This document shows, in pieces, positions 8,131 to 16,317 of a stretch of 64,000 nt of DNA. Origin of the DNA: Amycolatopsis sp. DSM 110486 (lineage in GTDB: Bacteria > Actinomycetota > Actinomycetes > Mycobacteriales > Pseudonocardiaceae); NCBI RefSeq assembly GCF_019468465.1, contig NZ_CP080519.1, positions 9,045,001 through 9,109,000 on the forward strand. The letters run 5' to 3'. Every line of letters starts with the position of its first letter. The stretch's first letter is position 1. The notes beneath the pieces were generated by a model that saw nothing but the letters and a program-made list of their open reading frames with translations, had not been told where the DNA came from and did no database searches. The translations under genes and the position numbers were made by a program.

Positions 8131-8631
8131 ATGGAGTGCCCGCTGCCCGTCGTCGGGTACGTCCGCACCGCCCGCACGGAACTCGAGCGCACCCCGGTGC
8201 AGGCCGGCGCCAACCGTGGTGAGGAAGGCGTGCTCGAGCTCGCCGAGGAGTACGTCGAGGGCCTCGACGGGCTGGCCGGCTTCGACTACGCCTGGCTGCT
8301 CAGCTGGCTCGACCGCCCGGACCGGCCCCTGACCAGCCTCTCCCAGGTGCCCTACCTGCTGCGTCGCGAGCAACGGCGCAAGGGCATCTTTGCGATGCGT
8401 GGGCCACGGCGGCCGAACCCGATCGGGCTGAGCCTCGTGCGGATCGTCGAGGTCACCGGGCACACGGTGCGCTTCGCGGGCGTCGACCTGCTCGACGGCA
8501 CGCCGATCCTCGACCTCAAGCCCTACGTCACCGCATTCGACCGCCCGCCCGGCGAGCCCGGCAGCGGCTGGTTCGACGGCGTCAAGGTGGCCGAAGGCAC
8601 CACCCCGGAGGACCTCGCGCCGCCCGGCTGA
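8131..8631 (+). CDS. trmO: tRNA (N6-threonylcarbamoyladenosine-37-N6)-methyltransferase TrmO
   Basis: A 166-residue TrmO/TsaA (UPF0066) protein that uses S-adenosylmethionine to methylate t6A37 in threonine tRNAs. Diagnostic motifs are GIFAMRGPRRPNPIGLSLVRI, the SAM-binding core, followed by LLDGTPILDLKPYV. Length fits the short bacterial form, which lacks the C-terminal domain of the E. coli protein. Its ATG directly abuts the stop of the hydrolase gene, with no intervening base. Confidence 0.9.
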   Translation: MECPLPVVGYVRTARTELERTPVQAGANRGEEGVLELAEEYVEGLDGLAGFDYAWLLSWLDRPDRPLTSLSQVPYLLRREQRRKGIFAMRGPRRPNPIGLSLVRIVEVTGHTVRFAGVDLLDGTPILDLKPYVTAFDRPPGEPGSGWFDGVKVAEGTTPEDLAPPG

Positions 8632-8641
8632 CGGGGAGGTG

Positions 8642-8654
8642 TTAGCCGCGCTAA
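8642..8654 (+). promoter_or_regulatory. Short palindrome upstream of the flavin monooxygenase operon
   Basis: TTAGC-CGC-GCTAA is a perfect inverted repeat in the 117-base gap before the monooxygenase. It could be an operator for an unlinked regulator; no regulator gene is adjacent. Confidence 0.3.
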
Positions 8655-8748
8655 GGGATCGCGTCACAGAACGCCGCTGGTCGTGGCCGCGGCGCGAACC
8701 TAGCGTCGATCGTGGCCCTGATCCCCGACGACGCCAAGGAGACCCCCA

Positions 8749-10077
8749 GTGGACGCCGGCACCCCCTCCATGATCCTGACGGCCGCGCTGATGCACGGCC
8801 TCGGCATGCACACCGGCGCGTGGATGGCGCGCGAAGGCGACGCCGGTGACCACCTGACCCCCGCGCTGTACAAGGACATCGCCCGCACCGCCGAGGCCGG
8901 GAAGCTGCATGCGATCTTCCTCGCCGAGCAGATGACCAACCAAGAGGTCGGCACCGAGCGCCCGTGCGGCGCGCTCGACACCGTCACCGTGCTGTCGCTG
9001 ATGGCCGGGATCACGGACAAGATCGGCCTGGTCGGCACCGGGTCGACCACCTACAACCAGCCCTACGACCTGGCGCGGCGCTTCGCGACGCTGGACCACC
9101 TCAGCCAGGGCCGCGTCGGCTGGAACTCCATCGCCACGCAGAACCCCACCGTGATCGAGATGTTCGGCGGCGGCAGCCACCCCGACCACGCGCAACGCTA
9201 CGCGCGCGCCGACGAGTTCATCGACGTGGTGCTCAAGCTGTGGGACAGCTGGGAGGAGGGCGCGCTCCTCGGTGACAAGGAAGCCGGCGTGTTCGCCGAC
9301 CCCGACCTGGTGCACGAGATCAACCACGTGGGCGAGTACTTCGCGGTGAAGGGCCCGATGCCGTTCGCGCGCTCGCCGCAGGGCCGTCCGGTGATCTTCC
9401 AAGCCGGCTCGTCCGACCGCGGCCGTGACCAAGCCGCCAAGTACGCCGACGTGGTGTTCACCGCCCAGCACGTGCTCGAAGACGCCGTCGCCTTCCGCGA
9501 CGACATGCGCCGGCGCGCGGCCGAGTACGGCCGCCACCCCGACAGCATCAAGATCCTGCCCGGCATGTCCGTGGTCCTCGGCGCCACCGAGAAGGACGCG
9601 CAGGAGCGCAAGCAGCTGATGGACGAGGTCTTCGGCGTCACCGCGAACATCAAGAAGCTCTCCAAGCGCGTCGGCCTGCCGGTCGAGGTGCTTGAGCTCG
9701 ACCAGAAGTTCCCCGCGCACCTGCTCGGCCCGGACGAGGAGTTCACCGGTTCGATCGGCTTCCGCCGCAGCATCGTGAGCCTCGCGGTCAAGGAGGACCT
9801 GACCGTCCGCGAGCTCATCGGCAGCTACGGCGGCGGTCACCACCAGGTCGTCGGCACCGCGGAGCAGGTCGCCGACCAGATGCAGGAACGCCTGCTCGCG
9901 GGCGCGGCCGACGGCTTCACGCTCATGGTCGACATGCTGCCCTCGGGTGTGCACGACGCCGTCGAGATGCTGGTGCCCGAGCTTCAGCGGCGCGGCCTGT
10001 TCCACACCGACTACGAGCACGACACCCTGCGCGAGAGCCTGGGCCTGCCCACCCCGTCGCTCGTCCCGGCCGGCTGA
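8749..10077 (+). CDS. LLM-class flavin-dependent monooxygenase (NtaA/SnaA/DszA family)
   Basis: A 442-residue TIM-barrel monooxygenase that uses reduced FMN and O2 and depends on a separate flavin reductase. Family features are the early MILTAALMHGLGMHTGAWM, the FLAEQMTNQ strand, LDHLSQGRVGWNSIAT, VIFQAGSSDRGRDQAAKYADVVFT and a final helix with SGVHDAVEMLVPELQRRG. Length fits the roughly 440-residue NtaA group, which oxidises substrates such as nitrilotriacetate, EDTA, dibenzothiophene sulfone and some riboflavin-type rings. The GTG start has an AAGGAG box 7-13 bases upstream. The matching FMN reductase starts 12 bases downstream, completing a two-component system. The substrate is unknown. 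Confidence 0.88.
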   Translation: MDAGTPSMILTAALMHGLGMHTGAWMAREGDAGDHLTPALYKDIARTAEAGKLHAIFLAEQMTNQEVGTERPCGALDTVTVLSLMAGITDKIGLVGTGSTTYNQPYDLARRFATLDHLSQGRVGWNSIATQNPTVIEMFGGGSHPDHAQRYARADEFIDVVLKLWDSWEEGALLGDKEAGVFADPDLVHEINHVGEYFAVKGPMPFARSPQGRPVIFQAGSSDRGRDQAAKYADVVFTAQHVLEDAVAFRDDMRRRAAEYGRHPDSIKILPGMSVVLGATEKDAQERKQLMDEVFGVTANIKKLSKRVGLPVEVLELDQKFPAHLLGPDEEFTGSIGFRRSIVSLAVKEDLTVRELIGSYGGGHHQVVGTAEQVADQMQERLLAGAADGFTLMVDMLPSGVHDAVEMLVPELQRRGLFHTDYEHDTLRESLGLPTPSLVPAG

Positions 10078-10088
10078 AGGAGTCGAGC

Positions 10089-10679
10089 ATGACCGCATTG
10101 CCGAGTATCGGGGGAGACCCCGTGCGCGTGCTGGGGATCGGCGGCACGCTGCGGCCGGGTTCGACGTCGGAGCGCGCGCTGCGGCACGCGCTCGCGGCGG
10201 CCGCGGCCGAGGGCGCCGAGACCGAGCTGATCACGGCCACGGAGCTGGCCCTGCCGATGTACGACCCGGGCGTGGCGCCGCTGACCGACGAGGCCGTGCG
10301 GCTGCTCGAAGCCGTCCGGCGGGCCGATGCCCTCGTGCTGTCCGTGCCCGGCTACCACGGCGGGATCTCCGGGCTGCTGAAGAACGCGCTCGACCACCTG
10401 CAGGAACTCGCCGACGACCCGGTGCCCTACCTCGACGGCAAGGCCGTGGGCTGCGTCGTCGCGACGGGCGGCTGGCAGGCCGGGGTCACCACGCTGACGT
10501 CACTGCGCTCGACGGTCCACGCCCTGCGCGGGTGGCCGACGCCGCTGGGAGTCGTGGTGAACTCGGCGACCAAGCCGTTCGACGCGGCGGGCGGGATCGC
10601 CGACGCGAAGGTCGGCGACCAGCTGGCCACGGTGGGCCGGCAGGTGTGCGGGTTCGCGCGGTTGTGGAGTGCCGCGTGA
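10089..10679 (+). CDS. NAD(P)H-dependent FMN reductase
   Basis: A 196-residue flavodoxin-fold reductase that should supply reduced FMN to the monooxygenase upstream. It shows the phosphate-binding GIGGTLRPGSTSERAL turn after the first strand. The SVPGYHGGISGLLKNALDHLQEL segment contacts the flavin isoalloxazine in SsuE/MsuE-type enzymes. The RBS AAGGAG precedes the ATG. The stop overlaps the GTG of the RibBA-like gene (GTGA), so the three genes form one tightly coupled unit. Confidence 0.88.
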   Translation: MTALPSIGGDPVRVLGIGGTLRPGSTSERALRHALAAAAAEGAETELITATELALPMYDPGVAPLTDEAVRLLEAVRRADALVLSVPGYHGGISGLLKNALDHLQELADDPVPYLDGKAVGCVVATGGWQAGVTTLTSLRSTVHALRGWPTPLGVVVNSATKPFDAAGGIADAKVGDQLATVGRQVCGFARLWSAA

Positions 10680-11572
10680 CCCTGTCACCGGCCCGGGAGG
10701 TGGTCGCGGCCGGCGGTGTCACGGACGCCGCCGCGGCGCTGGCCCGGGGTGAGGTCGTGCTGGTCGCGGGTGAGGAGGGGGCGGCGCTGGTCGCCGCCGC
10801 CGAGCTCGTGACCGGCGAGACGGCGCGGTTCCTGGCCGCCCACGGCGGGCCAGTCGGTTGCGCGCTGCCCGGCAGGTGGGTCGACCGGCTGCGGATCCCG
10901 GCGATGGTGCCCGGCTCCGACGTCCACGTCGGGGTGGGGCACGGGTCACCGGCCCGCACCCTGCGCGCGCTGGCCGATCCCGCGACGCGCCGCGAAGACT
11001 TCCGGGTGCCCGGGCCCGTGTTCCCCACCCGCACGCGCGAGCTCGGCGTGCTCGAACGCCCCGGCCTCGCCGAGGCGGCCGTGGATCTGGCCCGGATCGC
11101 GGGCTGCGAACCCGTCGCGGCCTTCGTGGAGCTCGACGCCGCGGCCGACGGTCTGCCGTGGGTGTCCGTCACCGAAGTGGCGGCGTACCGGCGGGCGCGC
11201 GAACGGCTCGTCGAACGCGCTGCGGACGCCCGGCTTCCCCTGGCGCACGGTGGTTTCCGGGCGCTCGGGTACCGCGACCTCGTCGACGGCGGGGAGCACG
11301 TCGCCCTCGTGCACGGCGAACCGGGGCGCGGCTCGGTGGTGCGCGTCCACATGGAGTGCCCTGCCGGCGACGCCTTCGGCGCCCGGCACTGCGGGTGCGC
11401 GCAGGCCGTGCGCGATTCGCTCGACGAGATCACCCGCGCCGGATCGGGCGTGCTGGTCTACGTCCGCGGCCGCCGATCACTGTGGTCCGCGCTCACCGGG
11501 CACCGGGTGCCGGACGGCCGGACGGACCACGTGGCGGCCCAGATCCTGCGCGACCTCGGTGTGGACGACTGA
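10676..11572 (+). CDS. Degenerate RibB-RibA fusion (DHBP synthase/GTP cyclohydrolase II-like)
   Basis: A 298-residue RibBA homologue, clearly shorter than the usual 400 or more. The N-terminal half follows DHBP synthase (EVVLVAGEEG..., ALADPATRREDF, GPVFPT, EAAVDLARIAG). It has lost the acidic DREDEGD-type loop, and the catalytic GHVFP His is Pro here. The GHTEA motif reads GLAEA. The C-terminal half keeps the three zinc cysteines of GTP cyclohydrolase II (C228, C239, C241 in MECPAGDAFGARHCGC) but lacks the GRGIGL and DTxEAN blocks. About 40 residues are missing before the end QILRDLGVDD. Both active sites therefore look dead. Because it is coupled to a flavin monooxygenase and an FMN reductase, a flavin or nucleotide binding or regulatory role is plausible but unproven. 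Confidence 0.75.
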   Translation: MTLSPAREVVAAGGVTDAAAALARGEVVLVAGEEGAALVAAAELVTGETARFLAAHGGPVGCALPGRWVDRLRIPAMVPGSDVHVGVGHGSPARTLRALADPATRREDFRVPGPVFPTRTRELGVLERPGLAEAAVDLARIAGCEPVAAFVELDAAADGLPWVSVTEVAAYRRARERLVERAADARLPLAHGGFRALGYRDLVDGGEHVALVHGEPGRGSVVRVHMECPAGDAFGARHCGCAQAVRDSLDEITRAGSGVLVYVRGRRSLWSALTGHRVPDGRTDHVAAQILRDLGVDD

Positions 11573-11585
11573 CCGCATCCGGTGT

Positions 11586-11596
11586 TCCACTGTGGA
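11586..11596 (+). repeat. CCACWGTGG palindrome (intergenic copy)
   Basis: TCCACTGTGGA, one of eight copies of CCAC(A/T)GTGG in the window (2980, 5499, 8111, 11587, 16984, 17277, 37393, 50091). Six are within genes and two are intergenic. Confidence 0.6.
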
Positions 11597-11830
11597 CTTC
11601 CGGCCGGGAACCGTGCCGCGAAACCGGGTTCGCGCCGCGCGCCTCACCCGAAACGGGTGAGGCCGCGCGCGTCGGACGGCGCCACCGCCGGGTGGCCGGG
11701 CGCACCGGTCCGCCGCTGCCCGCGCCCGCGCTGCCGGTGAGGCGGGCGGTGCGCGGGCCGGCGGGATATCTCGCCCTCAGCAGGTGATGGGGAAACCCGC
11801 CGTGGTTGAAAGGTTCAGGCGTCGCCGGGG

Positions 11831-11850
11831 GAAGGGACCCTGGTCGGTGC
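11831..11850 (+). promoter_or_regulatory. Possible DosR/DevR-like box upstream of ppk2
   Basis: The 20-mer contains GGGACCCTGGTC, matching the left half and the GTC of the mycobacterial DosR consensus (GGGACTWWAGTCCC). The right CCC is not conserved. It sits 16-35 bases before the ATG at 11866. The rest of the 293-base gap (11573-11865) holds only the palindrome at 11586 and no recognisable gene. Confidence 0.3.
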
Positions 11851-11865
11851 GAAGAGGACTGAACC

Positions 11866-12843
11866 ATGGCGGGCGATAAGCGGGCCGAGCGGATCGCGGA
11901 GTTCATCAGGCCGCTGCGCGTCGAGCCGGGGTCGAAGGTCCGTCTCTCCCGGGACTTCGACCCGGCCTACCGAGGTGACGTGCTGCGCAAGAAGGACGGC
12001 CGCGAGCTGCTCGCGGCGGGAGTCACCCTGCTGGCGGACTACCAGCGGCGCCTGGCCGCCCAGAACACCTACGGCGTGCTGGTCTGCCTGCAGGCATTGG
12101 ACGCCGGCGGCAAGGACGGCACGATCCGGCACGTGATGAGCGGCGTGAACCCGCAGGGCGTGCGGGTGAGCGGGTTCAAGGTGCCCTCGTCCGAGGAGCT
12201 GGACCACGACTACCTGTGGCGCTACGCGCGCCGGCTCCCCGCGCGCGGGGACATCGGGATCTTCAACCGGTCGCACTACGAAGAGGTGCTCGTGGTGCGG
12301 GTGCACCCGGAGCACCTGGACCACCAGCAGCTGCCCGCGTCGGCGCGGCGCGGGCACGTGTGGGCGCGCCGGTTCCGGGAGATCAACGACTGGGAACGCT
12401 ACCTGACCGACAACGGGTTCAAGATCGTGAAGATGTTCCTCAACCTGTCGAAGGAAGAGCAGCGCACGCGGTTCCTCAGGCGGATCGACCGGCCCGACCG
12501 CAACTGGAAGTTCTCCGCGGCCGACGCCCGCGAACGCCGGTTCTGGGACGACTACCAGCGAGCGTTCTCCAAGGTGCTCTCGGCGACGAGCACGGAATGG
12601 GCTCCGTGGTACGTGATCCCGGCCGACCGCAAGTGGTTCGCCCGCACGTGCGCGGCCGCCGTGCTGGCGCACACCCTGATCGACATCGACCCCCAGTACC
12701 CGACGGTGAGTGACGAGCGGCGCGACGACCTCCTCGTCGCGCGGGCGGAGCTGGAAAGCGAAGCACCCGAAGGCGCGCCGGCCGACCCGTACGCCGCCGC
12801 CGAGAAGAAGAAACGGGACAAGAAGAAGAAAACGAAGCACTGA
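11866..12843 (+). CDS. ppk2: Polyphosphate kinase 2
   Basis: A 325-residue PPK2-family enzyme transferring phosphate between polyphosphate and nucleotides, in the cytoplasm. The Walker A loop is LDAGGKDGTIRHVM. The PPK2 block GFKVPSSEELDHDYLWRYARRLP and the Walker B/lid area GDIGIFNRSHYEEVLVVRVHP follow. Then come MFLNLSKEEQRTRFLRRIDRP, with the lid arginines, and WAPWYVIPADRKWFAR. The C-terminus is an unusual Lys-rich tail (residues about 313-325), perhaps binding polyanionic polyphosphate. The neighbouring P-type ATPase starts 38 bases downstream. A stress or low-energy module is suggested. Confidence 0.93.
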   Translation: MAGDKRAERIAEFIRPLRVEPGSKVRLSRDFDPAYRGDVLRKKDGRELLAAGVTLLADYQRRLAAQNTYGVLVCLQALDAGGKDGTIRHVMSGVNPQGVRVSGFKVPSSEELDHDYLWRYARRLPARGDIGIFNRSHYEEVLVVRVHPEHLDHQQLPASARRGHVWARRFREINDWERYLTDNGFKIVKMFLNLSKEEQRTRFLRRIDRPDRNWKFSAADARERRFWDDYQRAFSKVLSATSTEWAPWYVIPADRKWFARTCAAAVLAHTLIDIDPQYPTVSDERRDDLLVARAELESEAPEGAPADPYAAAEKKKRDKKKKTKH

Positions 12844-12881
12844 CGACCGCGGTTTCGGCTCACGGCGATCGGAGGGCGGAA

Positions 12882-15611
12882 ATGGTCGCACAGGAGCACG
12901 CGCCGGCGAAAGAGCACAACTGGTACTCACGCACCCCCGGCGACGTGGCCTCGGCGTTCGGCGTCGACCTGGAGTTCGGGCTCTCCTCGGCGACGGCGGC
13001 GGAGCGGCTGAGCGTGAACGGTCCCAACGCGCTGCCCGAGGAGAAACCGAAAGCGGCCTGGCTGCGGTTCCTCGAGCAGTACACCAGCTACATGCAGCTC
13101 ATCCTGGTCGCGGCCGCCGCGGTGTCGCTGGTGATCAAGCAGTGGGGCACGGCCACGCTGCTGCTGGTGCTCACCGTCGGCAACGCGATCGCGGGCCTGC
13201 GCCAGGAGGGCAAAGCCGAGAGCGCGATGAACGCGCTGAAATCGATGATGAAGGCGACCGCGCGGGTGCGCCGCGACGGGGTCGAAGAAGCGGTGCCGGC
13301 CGAAAAGATCGTGGTCGGCGACGTCGTGCTGATCACTGCGGGCGACCAGGTCCCCGCCGACTGCCGCATCGTCGTGGCCAACGCGTTGCAGATCGACGAG
13401 TCGTCGCTGACGGGCGAGAGCACACCGGCGGTGAAGGACGCGGTCGCGTTGCCCGCCGGCAAGCTCGGCCCCGGTGACCAGTCGAACATGGCGTTCATGA
13501 ACTGCCCGGTCACGCACGGCAGCGCGACCGTCATCGTGACCGGCACCGGCCAGGAAACGGAGCTGGGCAAGATCTCGGGGATGCTGTCGGCCACGACGCG
13601 CGAGAAGTCGCCGCTGACGAAGCAGCTGAACACGCTCACGCTGTGGATCGCCGCGGCGGCCGGGATCACCATGGTCGTGATGTTCGTGCTGGGCCGCGGC
13701 CGTGGTCTGTCGTGGGACGTCCTGTTCGTGAGCGCGATCTCGCTGGCGATCGCGGCCATCCCCGAGGCGCTGCCCACGGTGAGCCAGGTGATCCTGTCGC
13801 TCGGCAGCGTGGACCTGGCCAAGCGCAACGCGATCGTCAAGGACCTCCCTTCGGTCGAGACCCTCGGGTTCACCTCCGCGATCAACTCGGACAAGACCGG
13901 CACGCTGACGATGAACCAGATGACCGCCGTCGAGGTGGTGAACCACACCGACCGCTACACCGTGAGCGGCATCGGGTACAGCCTCGACGGCAAGGTGCAC
14001 CACGCCGCCGGTTCGGCGGGCGGCATCGAGAGCGCGATCCTGCCCTACCTGCTCGCCAGCGACGCGAAGATCGTCGACGGCAAGGTCGTCGGCGATCCCA
14101 CGGAGGGTGCCCTGCTCGTGCTCGGCGCCAAAGCCGGCCTCGACGTCGACGCCACGCTGGAGAAGCTGCCGCGCACGGCGACCTTGCCCTTCGACCCGTC
14201 GTACAAGCTGATGGCAACCTTCCACCCGACGACCGACGACTCGGGCCGGGAGGTGGTGCGCTGCTTCGTGAAAGGCGCCGCGCCCGCGGTGCTGGACCGC
14301 GCCGCGACCGCCTTGTCGGGCGGCGAGTCCGTGCCCTGGGACGACGCCGTGGACCGGCAGGCCCGCGAACGCATGAAGAGTATGGAAGCGCAGGGCCGGC
14401 GTGTGATGGCCGCCGCCCAGTGCGACCTCGACCCGGCCGCGTTCGACCCTGAAGGCGACTTGCTGTCCTACGTGACCGGCCTGCAGGTGATGAGCCTGGT
14501 CGCGATGGTCGACCCGCCGCGTGAGCAGTCCCAATCCGCGGTGGCCAGCGCACAGGCGGCCCACATCCGGGTGCGCATGGTGACCGGCGACGACGTCACC
14601 ACCGGTGCGGCGATCGCGAAGCAGCTCGGCATCCCGGGTGACGCGGTCCTGGGCTCGGAGTTCGCGGACCTGCCCGAGGCCGAACGGTTGTCCCGCATCG
14701 ACGACATCGGCATCGTGGGGCGCGTTTCCCCGGAACACAAGGTGATCCTGGCCGACACGCTCAAGAAGAAGGGCGACGTCGTCGCGATGACCGGCGACGG
14801 CGTGAACGACGCGCCGGCCATCAAGGCGGCGGACCTCGGGATCGCGATGGGCAGCGGCACCGACGTCGCGAAGAACGCGAGCCGGATGATCCTGTCGGAC
14901 GACAACTTCGCGACGATCGTGTTCGCCGTCGAGCAGGGCCGCAAGATCTACGACAACCTCACGAAGTACATCCGCTTCGTCCTGGTGCTGCTGGTCGTGT
15001 TCGTGCTGACGTTCCTGGGCGCCAGCCTGTTCAACATCGCCGCCGGCGAGCCGTTCACGCCGGCGCAGGTCCTGTGGATCCACTTCGTGGTGAACGCGCC
15101 CTTCGGGTTCGCGCTCGGCTTCGACCGCGAAACACCGGGGCTCATGGGGCTGAAACCGCGGCCGCGCGGCGAGTCGGTGCTCACCCGCCCGGTGTTCGTC
15201 ACCGTCGGGCTCTCCGGGCTGGTCGTGACCGTCGGACTGCTCCTGCTGCTTTCGCTGGGCCAGGCGTACTTCGGCAGCGCCGAGGTCGCCACTACGATCG
15301 CGTTCACGGCCTTCGCAATGTGCTTGATCGTGGCGGCGGTCGAATGCCGCAGCGAGACGGGGACCGCACTCACGATCGCCACGTTCGACAGCAAGCAGAT
15401 GAACTGGGCGATGCTGGGCGAGTTCGTGCTCGCGGTGCTGGTCATCAAGATGGACGTCTTCAACAAGCTGCTGGGCACCACGGACCTGACGCTGACGGAG
15501 TTCTTCTGGGCCCTGGTCCCGGCGGTCGCGCTGCTGATCCTGTGGGAGGCCGGCAAGGCCGTGGCGCGGTGGCTGAAGGGGAGCGGCGCGCACCGGGTCA
15601 ATCGCACGTGA
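12882..15611 (+). CDS. P-type cation-transporting ATPase (P2-type, CtpF-like)
   Basis: A 909-residue P2 ATPase that pumps a cation across the membrane using ATP. In order: N-terminal cation-ATPase domain, actuator loop with SLTGES, M4 with PEALP, phosphorylation motif SDKTGTLT (Asp near residue 337), nucleotide-domain KGAAPAVLD, hinge MVTGDDVTTGAAIA and TGDGVNDAPA, then the C-terminal membrane domain. M6 reads LWIHFVVNAPFGFALGFD where calcium pumps have N-x-x-T-D, so the ion-binding site is not canonical for calcium. Mycobacterial CtpF, a hypoxia-induced relative, also departs here. It probably shares transcription with ppk2. The ion is unknown. Confidence 0.9.
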   Translation: MVAQEHAPAKEHNWYSRTPGDVASAFGVDLEFGLSSATAAERLSVNGPNALPEEKPKAAWLRFLEQYTSYMQLILVAAAAVSLVIKQWGTATLLLVLTVGNAIAGLRQEGKAESAMNALKSMMKATARVRRDGVEEAVPAEKIVVGDVVLITAGDQVPADCRIVVANALQIDESSLTGESTPAVKDAVALPAGKLGPGDQSNMAFMNCPVTHGSATVIVTGTGQETELGKISGMLSATTREKSPLTKQLNTLTLWIAAAAGITMVVMFVLGRGRGLSWDVLFVSAISLAIAAIPEALPTVSQVILSLGSVDLAKRNAIVKDLPSVETLGFTSAINSDKTGTLTMNQMTAVEVVNHTDRYTVSGIGYSLDGKVHHAAGSAGGIESAILPYLLASDAKIVDGKVVGDPTEGALLVLGAKAGLDVDATLEKLPRTATLPFDPSYKLMATFHPTTDDSGREVVRCFVKGAAPAVLDRAATALSGGESVPWDDAVDRQARERMKSMEAQGRRVMAAAQCDLDPAAFDPEGDLLSYVTGLQVMSLVAMVDPPREQSQSAVASAQAAHIRVRMVTGDDVTTGAAIAKQLGIPGDAVLGSEFADLPEAERLSRIDDIGIVGRVSPEHKVILADTLKKKGDVVAMTGDGVNDAPAIKAADLGIAMGSGTDVAKNASRMILSDDNFATIVFAVEQGRKIYDNLTKYIRFVLVLLVVFVLTFLGASLFNIAAGEPFTPAQVLWIHFVVNAPFGFALGFDRETPGLMGLKPRPRGESVLTRPVFVTVGLSGLVVTVGLLLLLSLGQAYFGSAEVATTIAFTAFAMCLIVAAVECRSETGTALTIATFDSKQMNWAMLGEFVLAVLVIKMDVFNKLLGTTDLTLTEFFWALVPAVALLILWEAGKAVARWLKGSGAHRVNRT

Positions 15612-15620
15612 GGAAAAAGT

Positions 15621-15638
15621 AAAGGAACCATTACCTTT
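15621..15638 (+). promoter_or_regulatory. AT-rich imperfect palindrome upstream of the P-loop gene
   Basis: AAAGGAACCATTACCTTT has arms AAAGGAA/TACCTTT (6 of 7 paired). It stands out in GC-rich surroundings, 20 bases before the ATG at 15658. It is a candidate operator of unknown factor. Confidence 0.35.
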
Positions 15639-15657
15639 CGTTGCCCGTTGTCAGGGC

Positions 15658-16317
15658 ATGGAGCGCACGGTGATCGAGCTCGGGAGCCGCGACCTGCTCG
15701 TGGTGGCGGGACTGCCCGGAGCCGGCAAGACGACCCTGCTGCGCCACGCCGCCGGCTCCCTGCGCGTGCTCGATTCGGACCAGGTCCGCGGCCGCCTCGG
15801 AGCCGTGCTGCCCGCCGCCGTGCCGTACCGGCTCTACCGGCCGGTGGTGCACGTGTGCCACCGCGCGCGGATCGTGCTGTTCGCGGCTCTGCGACGCGGG
15901 CCGCTGGTCGTGCACGAGCCCGCCACCCGCGCGTCGACACGCCGGTGGCTAGGTCTGGTGGCCCGGGGCACCCGGCGTCCGGCCCGGTTGCTGTGGCTCG
16001 ACGCGACCGCCGAGGAGGCGCTGGCGGGGCAGCACCGCCGCGCGCGGATCGTGCGGAGCCGCTCGTTCGCGCGGCACGTCGCGAGGGCCCGCGTCGTGCG
16101 GGAGGAGCTGCGCGCGGGGCGGGTGCCCCCGGGCTTCGCCTGCGCCCAGGTGCTCACCCGCTCCGCCGCTCCGTACGCGGTGCTCAGGCCAGGCGCCGAC
16201 GGACCCACCAGAACGCCCCTGCCACGCACAGCGCGGCCAGCAGCACGAACAGACCCGCCTCGCACAGCTGCAACGTCCAGAACCGCCCGGCCGGCTGCAC
16301 GGGGTACAGCCGGGTGA
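15658..16317 (+). CDS. P-loop kinase-like ATP-binding protein (AAA_33 type)
   Basis: A P-loop protein of 219 codons with Walker A GLPGAGKTTLLRHA near residue 18. A VLDSDQVR segment and RLLWLDATAEEALAGQ as Walker B follow, then basic helices with REELRAGRVPPGF. This layout is that of small zeta-toxin/polynucleotide-kinase-like ATPases that phosphorylate an unknown small molecule. Recognisable similarity ends near residue 175. The remaining 44 residues, rich in Pro, Arg and Thr, run antisense through the 3' end of the permease gene on the other strand (134-base overlap). They are probably non-homologous read-through, perhaps from a lost stop. It lies 46 bases downstream of the ATPase gene. Confidence 0.65.
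   Translation: MERTVIELGSRDLLVVAGLPGAGKTTLLRHAAGSLRVLDSDQVRGRLGAVLPAAVPYRLYRPVVHVCHRARIVLFAALRRGPLVVHEPATRASTRRWLGLVARGTRRPARLLWLDATAEEALAGQHRRARIVRSRSFARHVARARVVREELRAGRVPPGFACAQVLTRSAAPYAVLRPGADGPTRTPLPRTARPAARTDPPRTAATSRTARPAARGTAG

Noticed and set aside
7237..10098. Minus-strand open frame of about 950 codons across the hydrolase, trmO and monooxygenase
   Set aside because: It spans three well-supported plus-strand genes and shows only complement-of-codon composition.
12927..15593. Minus-strand open frame of about 890 codons opposite the P-type ATPase
   Set aside because: Low-complexity Arg/His/Asp composition, no motif and no ribosome-binding site; the plus-strand ATPase motifs are complete.
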